Shown here in pieces: positions 1 to 6,014 of a stretch of DNA of 11,235 bases; the first letter of the stretch is position 1; every line of letters begins with the position of its first letter. Location: assembly GCA_045580145.1 (NCBI GenBank), contig JAZNNI010000066.1:1-11235 (forward strand), read 5' to 3'. A program made the translations under genes and the position numbers. The stretch is from UBA1738 sp045580145 (GTDB taxonomy: Bacteria > Bacillota > Clostridia > UBA1381). The notes under the pieces are model-generated. The model was not told where the DNA came from, did not search any database, and saw nothing but the letters and a program-made list of their open reading frames with translations.

Positions 1-1
1 G

Positions 2-457
2 ATATTGATTGTTGATACAACAGAAAAAGATATTTTCGGCGATAGAACATCATCAAATCTTTTGAAGAATGCACTTGAAAAGAGAGGAATTAAGGTGGAT
101 GTCAGAAGAGATATTTATGACGAACCATCATGGGTTGTATGGCAGGAAGATGTTGATAAGATTTCGGCAGAATATGACCTTGTAATCTTTAACTTGAATG
201 CACAGTATGCTTCTGAATGGAGTGAACCACACATTCATATCTGGGCATCACACCTATTCAAAAAGGACAAAAAGTTATTCATTAACTACTGTTCTCCTTA
301 CTGGGCTTCAGAATATTTGCCACAAGACCCAACTATTATCGAAATGAACTGCAGTGCGACAGAGGAAATAGTTGATTATCTTGTTAAAGGATTATTCGGT
401 GAAGTTGAATTCACAGGACATTCAGTTTTGACAAAGGTTAAAGACTGGCAGTTCTAA
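2..457 (+). CDS. 3' fragment of a glycoside hydrolase family 3-like protein (C-terminal domain)
   Basis: The reading frame is open to the left edge (ATA TTG ATT GTT from base 2), so the TTG at 5 is not a real start and this is the C-terminal ~151 residues of a longer protein. The order of elements resembles the C-terminal alpha/beta domain of GH3 beta-N-acetylhexosaminidases: an opening strand and helix (ILIVDTTEKDIFGDR), a strand YDLVIFNLNA, a strand LFINYCSPYW, then a helix and the closing pattern LVKGLFGEVEFTG, where family members commonly read 'KLLGRxxFxG'. The catalytic TIM-barrel would lie upstream and is not visible, so substrate cannot be judged. It ends with TAA just before a strong terminator. 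Related family-3 enzymes trim N-acetylglucosamine from muropeptides or host glycans. Domain assignment is moderately sure; function is inference. Confidence 0.62.
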   Translation: MLIVDTTEKDIFGDRTSSNLLKNALEKRGIKVDVRRDIYDEPSWVVWQEDVDKISAEYDLVIFNLNAQYASEWSEPHIHIWASHLFKKDKKLFINYCSPYWASEYLPQDPTIIEMNCSATEEIVDYLVKGLFGEVEFTGHSVLTKVKDWQF

Positions 458-466
458 TTAAAAAAT

Positions 467-494
467 AAAGGACTGAACTTTCGTTCAGTCCTTT
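467..494. terminator. Bidirectional Rho-independent terminator between convergent genes
   Basis: A 9-bp GC-containing stem GGACTGAAC (470-478) / GTTCAGTCC (483-491) closes a TTTC loop and is extended by three A-T pairs. On the plus strand it is followed by TTTTT (492-496). On the minus strand the exit side reads CTTTATTTTT. It can therefore end both the GH3-like gene and valS, whose stop codon starts 4 bases to its right. Confidence 0.9.
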
Positions 495-497
495 TTA

Positions 498-3143
498 TTA
501 TTTAAGGTTATTCATATCTTCGATGCTCTTTAACACCTTTTCAAGCATTTCTTTATACTTAACGCCTTTTTCTCTTTCTTCGTCGATAACCTTTTGCGGA
601 GCTTTTGCAACGAAGCCCTGATTATTGAGTTTTCCCTCAACTCTCTTGATTTCGCCTTCTAATTTCACTTTTTCTTTATTTAGTCTTTCAAGCTCTTTTT
701 CTTTATCAACAAGCTCGCCCATAGGAATGAAAATTTCACAAGCTTCAACAACTATATTCACTGCATTTGAATCAATATTTGATTTATCTTTCGTAATTAC
801 CGTTTCAGATGCTGATGCCAATTTTTCAAAGAAAGCTGTACCTTTTTCAAATACGTCCGCTTTTTCGGTAACAAGAATTACCTTTGCTTTTTTAGAAGGT
901 GGAACATTCATTTCGCTACGTCTGTTTCTTATTGCAGAAATTGCACCCATTATAAGCTCCATATTCTTTTCATCCTCTGGGAAACAAAGCTCAGCAGAAA
1001 ACTTAGGATAATCGCTTATAACTATGCTTTCACCTTCGTGTGGAAGATGCTGCCAAATTTCTTCTGTTATAAATGGCATAAACGGATGCAGAAGCTTCAT
1101 TGTATTTGAAAGTACATAAGTAAGTACATACTGCGCTGTCTTTGCTGTCGGATTTTCCTTGTCAAAAAGACGTGGTTTTACAAGCTCAATATACCAGTCA
1201 CAGAAGTTATCCCAAATGAAATCGTATAGCTTTGAAACAGCAACACCAAGTTCGAAATTGTCGAGGTTGTCGGTTACTTGGCGAACAACTGTATTGTATT
1301 TTGACAAAATCCACTTATCCTCAAGCTGAAGCTCTGAAAAATCAGGAAGCTTGTTTTCAGTAATGTCAAGGTTCATAAGTGTAAAGCGTGATGCATTCCA
1401 GATTTTGTTTGCAAAGTTACGGCTTGCCTCAACACGTTCCATGTAAAAACGCATATCGTTACCAGGTGCGTTACCTGTTGCGAGAGTAAATCGGAGAGCG
1501 TCAGCGCCATACTGGTCAATAACCTCAAGAGGGTCAATCCCGTTACCTAAAGATTTTGACATTTTTCTGCCCTGTGAGTCACGCACTAAGCCGTGTATGA
1601 ATACGTGTTTAAAAGGTGCTTTGCCTGTGTGCTCTAAGGCTGAGAAAATCATTCTTGATACCCAGAAGAAAATGATGTCATATCCTGTTACTAAAACACT
1701 GGTAGGGTAGAAGTAGTCAAGGTCTTTGGTCTTATCAGGCCAGCCGAGTGTTGAGAATGGCCAGAGAGCTGATGAGAACCAAGTATCAAGTACGTCCTCA
1801 TCCTGCTTAACCTTGCCGCCACAATGCGGACAAACAGTTATATCTTCTTTTGAAACGATTGTTTCACCGCAGTCCTGACAGTAGAAGGCAGGAATTCTAT
1901 GACCCCACCAGAGCTGACGTGAAATACACCAGTCAAATACGTTTTCCATCCAATTCATATATGTTTTTGAGAAACGCTCTGGTACAAACTGTGTGTCACC
2001 ATCTTTAACTGCCTTGATAGCAGGCTCTGCAAGAGGCTTCATCTTAACGAACCACTGTTTTGAAATAATAGGCTCAACAGTAGTTCCGCAGCGATAACAG
2101 GTTCCTACGTTGTGCGCGTGGTCTTCAACCTTAACCAAAAGTCCTTGCATCTCAAGGTCTTTTATCATTGCCTTTCTGCATTCATAACGGTCCATACCTT
2201 CGTACTTACCTGCGTATGAATTCATTGTGGCATCATCATTCATAACCTTAATCTGCTCTAAGCTGTGACGCTGACCTACTTCAAAGTCATTAGGGTCGTG
2301 AGCAGGTGTAATCTTAACGCAACCTGTACCGAATTCCTTGTCAACATATTCGTCTGCTATAACAGGGATTTCTCTGCCTACAAGTGGAAGAACGAGCATT
2401 TTGCCTACTAAATCCTTGTATCTTTCGTCTTCGGGATTTACTGCAACAGCAGTATCGCCAAACATTGTTTCAGGACGTGTTGTTGCGATTATAACAAATT
2501 CATCGCTATCCTTTACAGGATACTTGATATGCCAGAAATGTCCTGCCTGTTCCTCATGCTCAACTTCAGCATCAGAAAGAGCTGTGATACAGTGCGGACA
2601 CCAGTTGATAATTCTTGAGCCTTGATAGATAAGTCCTTTGTTATAGAGGTTAACAAAAACTTCTCTGACAGCCTTTGAACATCCCTCGTCCATTGTAAAA
2701 CGTTCTCTGTCCCAATCACAAGAAGAACCTATTTTTTTAAGCTGATTAATAATTCTGTCGCCGTAGAGATTTTTCCAATCCCAAACACGCTCTAAGAATG
2801 CATCTCTTCCGAGGTCATAACGGGTAAGACCTTCATTAACGCGCAGGTTTTCTTCAACCTTAATCTGTGTTGCGATTCCTGCGTGGTCGGTTCCGGGTAT
2901 CCAAAGGGCGTTGTAGCCCTGCATTCTTTTATATCTAATTAAGATGTCCTGCAAAGTTTCGTCGAGTGCGTGACCCATATGAAGTTGTCCCGTAACATTT
3001 GGGGGCGGGATAACTATAGTAAACGGCTCTTTGCTCTCGTCCACTTCTGCATGGAAGTATCCTTTTTCCACCCAGTTTTTATAAAGCTTGTCTTCAAACT
3101 CGGACGGATTATAGGTTTTTGCTATATTTTTATTGTCTTCCAT
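498..3143 (-). CDS. valS: Valine--tRNA ligase (ValRS)
   Basis: Class I aminoacyl-tRNA synthetase that charges tRNA-Val in the cytoplasm; 881 aa, the usual bacterial length. Visible landmarks: the PPPNVTGQLHMGH block with the HIGH-type motif HMGH at residues 55-58; the CP1 editing insertion (TTRPETMFGDTAVAV, GTGCVKITPAHDPNDF); paired-Cys zinc-ribbon elements (CYRCG; CQDCG...CPHCGG); GRKMSKSLGN with KMSKS at 527-531; the DWCISRQLWWGHRIP block; and a C-terminal basic/acidic coiled coil (LVDKEKELERLNKEK onward), the tRNA-binding arm typical of ValRS. The frame could be extended upstream to 3212, but that 'start' TTG is the -35 box of the promoter. The ATG at 3143 sits 7 nt behind AGGAGG and is the real start. 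The gene is monocistronic between its promoter and the 467-494 terminator. Confidence 0.97.
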   Translation of the reverse strand: MEDNKNIAKTYNPSEFEDKLYKNWVEKGYFHAEVDESKEPFTIVIPPPNVTGQLHMGHALDETLQDILIRYKRMQGYNALWIPGTDHAGIATQIKVEENLRVNEGLTRYDLGRDAFLERVWDWKNLYGDRIINQLKKIGSSCDWDRERFTMDEGCSKAVREVFVNLYNKGLIYQGSRIINWCPHCITALSDAEVEHEEQAGHFWHIKYPVKDSDEFVIIATTRPETMFGDTAVAVNPEDERYKDLVGKMLVLPLVGREIPVIADEYVDKEFGTGCVKITPAHDPNDFEVGQRHSLEQIKVMNDDATMNSYAGKYEGMDRYECRKAMIKDLEMQGLLVKVEDHAHNVGTCYRCGTTVEPIISKQWFVKMKPLAEPAIKAVKDGDTQFVPERFSKTYMNWMENVFDWCISRQLWWGHRIPAFYCQDCGETIVSKEDITVCPHCGGKVKQDEDVLDTWFSSALWPFSTLGWPDKTKDLDYFYPTSVLVTGYDIIFFWVSRMIFSALEHTGKAPFKHVFIHGLVRDSQGRKMSKSLGNGIDPLEVIDQYGADALRFTLATGNAPGNDMRFYMERVEASRNFANKIWNASRFTLMNLDITENKLPDFSELQLEDKWILSKYNTVVRQVTDNLDNFELGVAVSKLYDFIWDNFCDWYIELVKPRLFDKENPTAKTAQYVLTYVLSNTMKLLHPFMPFITEEIWQHLPHEGESIVISDYPKFSAELCFPEDEKNMELIMGAISAIRNRRSEMNVPPSKKAKVILVTEKADVFEKGTAFFEKLASASETVITKDKSNIDSNAVNIVVEACEIFIPMGELVDKEKELERLNKEKVKLEGEIKRVEGKLNNQGFVAKAPQKVIDEEREKGVKYKEMLEKVLKSIEDMNNLK

Positions 3144-3183
3144 CTGTGTTCCTCCTGATAATAAACATAATAATTCAAAATAC

Positions 3184-3212
3184 ATTATCGCATTTTTTTC
3201 AATATTTGTCAA
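3184..3212 (-). promoter_or_regulatory. sigma-A promoter of valS
   Basis: Reading the minus strand, TTGACA (3212-3207) is followed by a 17-bp spacer and GATAAT (3189-3184). The predicted start, near 3177, leaves a leader of only about 35 nt before the valS ATG. That is too short for the T-box riboswitch that often controls valS in Firmicutes, so valS here is probably not tRNA-regulated at its leader. Confidence 0.88.
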
Positions 3213-3217
3213 GCAAA

Positions 3218-3247
3218 AGAGTAATATTCTTTGAGGAAAGTGAATAA
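3218..3247 (+). promoter_or_regulatory. Candidate sigma-H promoter of the ssb-like/spoIIA operon
   Basis: AGAGTAATA (3218-3226), 12 bp, then AGTGAATAA (3239-3247). Against the sigma-H consensus RnAGGAwWW-N11/12-RnnGAATww this has one mismatch (T for the second G of AGGA). spoIIA of Bacillus subtilis is a known sigma-H target. The implied start near 3252-3255 gives a sensible leader before the GAGGAGG site at 3264-3270. A TATAAT at 3249-3254 also exists but has no -35 at the right distance and would start transcription almost on the ribosome binding site. The assignment is by pattern only. Confidence 0.42.
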
Positions 3248-3279
3248 ATATAATTTATGAAGTGAGGAGGAATAAGAAG

Positions 3280-3897
3280 ATGGAAAACTATATTGCTAAT
3301 AATCGGGCAGAGGTAATAGGTACAGTTTCGGATGAACTTGTTTTCAGTCACGAAATCTATGGTGAAAAATTCTACACATTCACACTTTCTATACCGCGTC
3401 TGTCTGGAATAAGCGATAATGTCAGAGTAATGGTATCCGACAGGCTCCTACCCGATATTACACTAAACATTGGTGATGAAATCGAGGTTGTAGGGCAATT
3501 CAGGTCATACAACAGCTATGAAAACGGAGACAACAGACTTATTCTGACAGTATTCGCAAAAGACATTTCTTACGCAGATAAAACAGAGGAGAAAAATCCG
3601 AATTCGCTTTATCTGAATGGCTTTATATGTAAAGAACCGGTTTACAGAACAACACCATTTGGCAGAGAGATTACTGATATTCTGCTGGCTGTCAATAGGA
3701 GCTATAATAAATCAGATTATATACCTGTAATAGCGTGGGGAAGGAATGCAAGATTTTCAAAGAGCATAAGTGTGGGAGACAACATAAAAATATGGGGAAG
3801 AATACAATCCCGTGTTTATCAAAAGCATATTTCAGAGGATGAGGTTGTTGAAAAAACTGCATATGAGGTTTCTGTCAGCAGGATGGAGCTTGCATAA
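3280..3897 (+). CDS. Two-OB-fold SSB-like single-stranded DNA-binding protein
   Basis: 205 aa with two consecutive OB-fold/SSB-like units. Unit one is about residues 5-95 (AEVIGTVSDELVFSHEIYG, FYTFTLSIPR, VRVMVSDRL, GDEIEVVGQFRSY). Unit two is about 108-205 (SLYLNGFICKEPVYRTTPFG, ITDILLAVNRSY, YIPVIAWGRNARF, GDNIKIWGRIQSRVY). Unit two carries the familiar SSB spacing (G-x-x-x-x-P, RT-P-G, then the IPV-x-x-W-G strand); unit one is more diverged. The acidic C-terminal tip (DDDIPF-like) used by canonical SSB to recruit partners is absent; the protein ends SRMELA. So it is probably an accessory ssDNA-binding protein rather than the housekeeping SSB. The ATG at 3280 was chosen because the earlier in-frame GTG at 3262 overlaps the Shine-Dalgarno. 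It leads the spoIIA operon, 30 bp upstream of spoIIAA, with no terminator between. Confidence 0.72.
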   Translation: MENYIANNRAEVIGTVSDELVFSHEIYGEKFYTFTLSIPRLSGISDNVRVMVSDRLLPDITLNIGDEIEVVGQFRSYNSYENGDNRLILTVFAKDISYADKTEEKNPNSLYLNGFICKEPVYRTTPFGREITDILLAVNRSYNKSDYIPVIAWGRNARFSKSISVGDNIKIWGRIQSRVYQKHISEDEVVEKTAYEVSVSRMELA

Positions 3898-3927
3898 AAT
3901 TTTTAATTAACTAAGGAGGATTTAAAA

Positions 3928-4269
3928 GTGGAAGTAAAACTGCTCGGAGATAAAAAGGCGCTTTTGGTTAAGGTTAAAGGAGAGCTTGACCATCATTTGG
4001 CGGCCAAGGTAAAAGAAGAAGTTGACAATAAAATGCGCTCAAGCAACGCAATAAACATTATTTTTGATTTTTCAGAGCTGACATTTATGGATTCATCAGG
4101 AATTGGAGTCATTATGGGCAGGTATAAAAAGGTGCGTACCTTGGGTGGACGCGTAGTTGCCTCTGGTGTGAATGCACAAATTTTGAGGATTTTAGAGATG
4201 TCTGCAGTGGATAAAATTATTAAGCTAACGCCGAATCTTGAAAAAGCTTTGCGTTTTCTTGATAAGTAG
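3928..4269 (+). CDS. spoIIAA: Anti-sigma-F factor antagonist SpoIIAA
   Basis: 113-aa STAS-domain protein. In the forespore, unphosphorylated SpoIIAA binds SpoIIAB and frees sigma-F; SpoIIAB inactivates it by phosphorylation, and the phosphatase SpoIIE restores it. The phosphorylation loop is present as FMDSSGIGVIMGRYK; the acceptor is the second serine (Ser57), equivalent to Ser58 of the B. subtilis protein. The N-terminal strand/helix GELDHHLAAKVKEE and the later GGRVVASGVNAQILRILEMS block also match the family. It starts with GTG behind a strong AAGGAGGA (3913-3920), 7 nt away. It is the second gene of the operon, 14 bp before spoIIAB. Length and motifs are complete. Confidence 0.96.
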   Translation: MEVKLLGDKKALLVKVKGELDHHLAAKVKEEVDNKMRSSNAINIIFDFSELTFMDSSGIGVIMGRYKKVRTLGGRVVASGVNAQILRILEMSAVDKIIKLTPNLEKALRFLDK

Positions 4270-4283
4270 AAAGGAGAAGAAAA

Positions 4284-4703
4284 GTGGATAATGTAATGTG
4301 TCTTGAGTTTTTAAATAAATCAGAAAATGAAAGCTTTGCGAGAATTGTGGCGGCTGCATTTACTGCGGCGCTTAACCCGACAGCGCCTGAAATTGCAGAA
4401 ATTAAGACAGCAGTTTCTGAAGCTGTCACCAATGCAATAATTCACGGTTATGAAAATTCAGTAGGTATGATAAAACTGGAGGGAAGAATCAGGGGCAGAA
4501 CGGTTGAATTTACGATAACTGACGAAGGTTGGGGAATTGCTGACGTTGAAAAAGCGCGTGAACCGCTATTTACAGGAAAGCCTGACTGTGAAAGGTCGGG
4601 AATGGGATTTTCAATTATGGAAAGCTTTATGGATAGAGTTGAGGTGAAAAGTCGTATCGGAGAGGGAACGCAAGTAAAAATGAGTAAGACAATAGGATTG
4701 TAG
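4284..4703 (+). CDS. spoIIAB: Anti-sigma-F factor / serine kinase SpoIIAB
   Basis: 139-aa GHKL-fold ATPase. It binds sigma-F in the predivisional cell and mother cell, and phosphorylates SpoIIAA. The N-box EAVTNAIIHGY has Glu46 (general base) and Asn50 (Mg2+) at the same numbers as in B. subtilis. The G1 box is DEGWGI (80-85) and the G2 box/ATP lid is ERSGMGFSIM (103-112). Arg20, the sigma-F contact known in Bacillus, is also conserved in NESFARI. The GTG at 4284 is preferred: AAGGAG lies 8-9 nt upstream and the resulting N-terminus (MDNVMCLEF) aligns with the family, while starting at the in-frame ATG at 4296 would remove conserved residues. There are 14 bp to spoIIAA and 8 bp to sigF. Confidence 0.97.
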   Translation: MDNVMCLEFLNKSENESFARIVAAAFTAALNPTAPEIAEIKTAVSEAVTNAIIHGYENSVGMIKLEGRIRGRTVEFTITDEGWGIADVEKAREPLFTGKPDCERSGMGFSIMESFMDRVEVKSRIGEGTQVKMSKTIGL

Positions 4704-4711
4704 GCAAAGGT

Positions 4712-5422
4712 ATGGACAAAAATTCAATTTTACTAAAAAGATATAAAGATGGTGATTTGTCGGCAAGGGACAGGCTTTGCGAGGAAAATATGGGACTTGT
4801 ATGGAATATTGCAGCCAGATTTGCAAAAAACGGTGTTGATGCAGAGGACCTTGCACAAACAGGAACGATGGGACTATTAAAGGCTATCGACAATTTTGAT
4901 TTTAAATTCGATGTAAAATTTTCTACATACGCAGTACCTATGATTATTGGTGAAATACGAAGATTTTTGCGTGATGATGGACTTATCAAGGTATCAAGAA
5001 CACTTAAACAAAGCGCATATAAAGGATATCAAGCGAGGGAGGAGTTGGCAAAGATTTTAAACAGGGAGCCTACCTTGTTTGAAATTTCGCAAAAATGCGG
5101 AATTGGTACGGAGGAATTGGTGGAGGCGTTTGAGGCGACTTCGCCGCCTGATTCCATAAACAGAGAGATATATTCAGATTCGGATGAGGAATTTGCAGAT
5201 ACATTAAAATCTGATGACAGCGAAGAAAAGATAATCAACAAAATCGCTGTTCAAAATATTTTAAAAATGTTAAAGCCGCGGGAGCGGCAGGTGCTTGTCC
5301 TGAGATACTTCAAAGGCAAGACACAGGCGGAAATTGCACCGATTGTCGGAGTTTCTCAGGTTCAGGTTTCACGTATAGAAAAAAAGGTGCTTGAAAGAAT
5401 TAGGGATGAGGAACTGATTTAA
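4712..5422 (+). CDS. sigF: RNA polymerase sporulation sigma factor sigma-F (SpoIIAC)
   Basis: 236-aa sigma-70-family protein, the first forespore-specific sigma factor. Region 2 covers about residues 27-92 (MGLVWNIAARFAKNGVDAEDLAQTG; KFSTYAVPMIIGEIRRFLRDD). Region 3 is about 95-160 (VSRTLKQ, REPTLFEIS). Region 4 is about 185-236 with the helix-turn-helix PRERQVLVLRYFKGKTQAEIA...VSQVQVSRIEKK. Its place immediately after spoIIAB separates it from sigma-G and sigma-B homologues. The start ATG at 4712 has only a weak, very close SD-like GGCAAAGG, so translation may depend on coupling to spoIIAB, which ends 8 bp upstream; this would keep sigma-F low relative to its anti-sigma. The last 23 bp overlap the 3' end of a convergent gene. 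No spoVA genes follow, unlike in Bacillus. Confidence 0.96.
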   Translation: MDKNSILLKRYKDGDLSARDRLCEENMGLVWNIAARFAKNGVDAEDLAQTGTMGLLKAIDNFDFKFDVKFSTYAVPMIIGEIRRFLRDDGLIKVSRTLKQSAYKGYQAREELAKILNREPTLFEISQKCGIGTEELVEAFEATSPPDSINREIYSDSDEEFADTLKSDDSEEKIINKIAVQNILKMLKPRERQVLVLRYFKGKTQAEIAPIVGVSQVQVSRIEKKVLERIRDEELI

Positions 5423-5657
5423 AATTGAAATCTGTATCAAAAACCTCAAGCAGATGCCTATTTTCCGGCATTATAGATAGCCAGCTGTCAAAAATGAGTT
5501 TTTCGCGGCTGTCAAAAATCTTTATAGCTATGCTTCCTGCATTAATGTATTTACATTTGCTTCTTTGTCTTGGCAAAAGGAAGGAAAAAGGCTCGTCATC
5601 AATATGAACAGATATTGTGCGACTGCTTGAATTTATAACAGACATACACGCGTTCAT
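5400..5657 (-). CDS. Small unrecognised protein convergent with and overlapping sigF
   Basis: 85 aa, not recognised with confidence. The case for it being real is the translation start: ATG at 5657 follows GGAGGTGA, close to a full anti-Shine-Dalgarno match, at good spacing. An earlier ATG at 5672 would place that site inside the gene and is less likely. The sequence looks like a small beta-rich fold: INSSSRTISVHIDD, FSFLLPRQ, YINAGSIAIKIFDS, LIFDSWLSIMPENRHLLEVFD. The order 'NxSxxxxxVxID ... AGxxxxKxxDS ... PxxxHxLxVFD' faintly recalls DUF4397-type beta-sandwich domains, but this is only a resemblance. There is no signal peptide or membrane segment. It ends 23 bp inside sigF with no terminator seen, so its transcript would run antisense into sigF. 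A short dyad and a CATACTA box lie just upstream. Confidence 0.6.
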   Translation of the reverse strand: MNACMSVINSSSRTISVHIDDEPFSFLLPRQRSKCKYINAGSIAIKIFDSREKLIFDSWLSIMPENRHLLEVFDTDFNFKSVPHP

Positions 5658-5669
5658 TTTTTTCACCTC

Positions 5670-5685
5670 CATACTTTATAGTATG
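5670..5685 (-). promoter_or_regulatory. Dyad abutting the SD of the small gene, with a sporulation-type -10
   Basis: On the minus strand CATACT-ATAA-AGTATG is a perfect 6-bp inverted repeat with a 4-nt centre, and its last G starts the GGAGGTGA Shine-Dalgarno. CATACTA is also the classical -10 of sigma-G (and close to sigma-E/K). No convincing -35 lies 15-18 bp upstream, so it may instead be an operator or an mRNA hairpin. Confidence 0.35.
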
Positions 5686-5706
5686 TGGTTAACATAAAGT
5701 TGCGAC

Positions 5707-5734
5707 AAAAAAGACGGCCTTTTCGTGCCGTCTT
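5707..5734 (-). terminator. Rho-independent terminator after the 6S RNA
   Basis: On the minus strand AAGACGGC / GCCGTCTT (8 bp, 5734-5727 with 5718-5711) closes an 8-nt loop and runs into TTTTTT (5712-5707). It ends transcripts from the 6S/DUF1292 side. On the plus strand the stem is followed by the less uniform TTAATTTATTAATTT, so it may weakly stop sigF read-through. Confidence 0.85.
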
Positions 5735-5750
5735 AATTTATTAATTTAAA

Positions 5751-5951
5751 AACCCCACACAGACCGTAGACAAGACCTGATTTCTTACCTGCATAACGCA
5801 GGTGGGTTATCTCCTTCTTGCATTATATGTCCACTGGCAGTTCCATAAGGAAAAGGAGGCGTATACGCCGCAAAAAGAGCCGAAATCCCGTATAAGAAGT
5901 GTTGGTAAAAAATGTAGGCTCTATACGTGAATTGCAGGGCAATTATCTTAC
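5751..5951 (-). ncRNA. ssrS: Probable 6S RNA (SsrS)
   Basis: A ~190-200 nt non-coding stretch with its own promoter and a terminator just beyond its 3' end. 6S RNA mimics an open promoter and binds housekeeping RNA polymerase in stationary phase. The ends can pair as a closing stem (GCCCUGC from 5940; GUGUGGGGU ending near 5752), followed by CGUA..GA with UCUACG. Further in, GGGAUUUC faces GAAAUC, CUUCUU or CUCCUU can pair with AAGAAG/AAGGAG, and ACCUGC/GCAGGU (5803-5787) forms a local hairpin. Between them is a long unpaired U-rich side (CUACAUUUUUUACC), as expected for the central bubble. Sequence blocks such as AGCCUACA and GGAACUGCCAGU match what I remember of clostridial 6S RNAs. The 5' end is estimated from the promoter. 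No open frame here has a ribosome binding site. Recognition is from memory, not from a covariance search. Confidence 0.75.
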
Positions 5952-5957
5952 GAATCA

Positions 5958-5986
5958 ATATTATCACATAGTAGTGATAATATCAA
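5958..5986 (-). promoter_or_regulatory. sigma-A promoter of the 6S RNA within a perfect dyad
   Basis: On the minus strand TTGATA (5986-5981), a 17-bp spacer and TAATAT (5963-5958) place the start near 5951, about 10 nt before the GCCCUGC of the closing stem. A perfect inverted repeat ATATTATCAC-N6-GTGATAATAT (5958-5967 with 5974-5983) contains the whole -10 and half of the -35, as a repressor operator would. A GATAAT at 5947-5942 also exists but would start inside the closing stem. Confidence 0.7.
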
Positions 5987-6014
5987 TAGCTTTTGTGCAA
6001 AATTTATTGGTAAA

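Noticed and set aside
625..1011. 128-codon plus-strand frame opposite valS, and similar frames at 2338-2625, 2513-2719 and 2970-3158
   Set aside because: They are antisense or out-of-frame readings of the conserved valS coding sequence, with low-complexity translations and no ribosome binding sites.
3144..3212. 23-residue N-terminal extension of ValRS starting at a TTG at 3212
   Set aside because: The TTG is the -35 hexamer of the valS promoter, and the ATG at 3143 has a proper AGGAGG.
3262..3279. GTG start of the SSB-like gene at 3262
   Set aside because: The GTG overlaps the GAGGAGG ribosome binding site that serves the ATG at 3280.
4627..4989. Minus-strand frame of 120 codons across spoIIAB/sigF, and those at 4220-4432, 4611-4856 and 5029-5241
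   Set aside because: Opposite strand of well-conserved sporulation genes, with no start signals.
5425..5607. 60-codon plus-strand frame just after sigF
   Set aside because: It begins 3 bp after the sigF stop without a ribosome binding site and is the complement of the better-supported 85-aa minus-strand gene.
5785..5967. 60-codon minus-strand frame in the 6S region
   Set aside because: It covers the structured RNA and its promoter, has no ribosome binding site, and its sequence is explained by the RNA pairing.
5958..5983. Fur/PerR box at the 6S promoter dyad
   Set aside because: The half-sites are arranged ATTATCAC-N6-GTGATAAT, the reverse order and wrong spacing for TGATAAT-N-ATTATCA.
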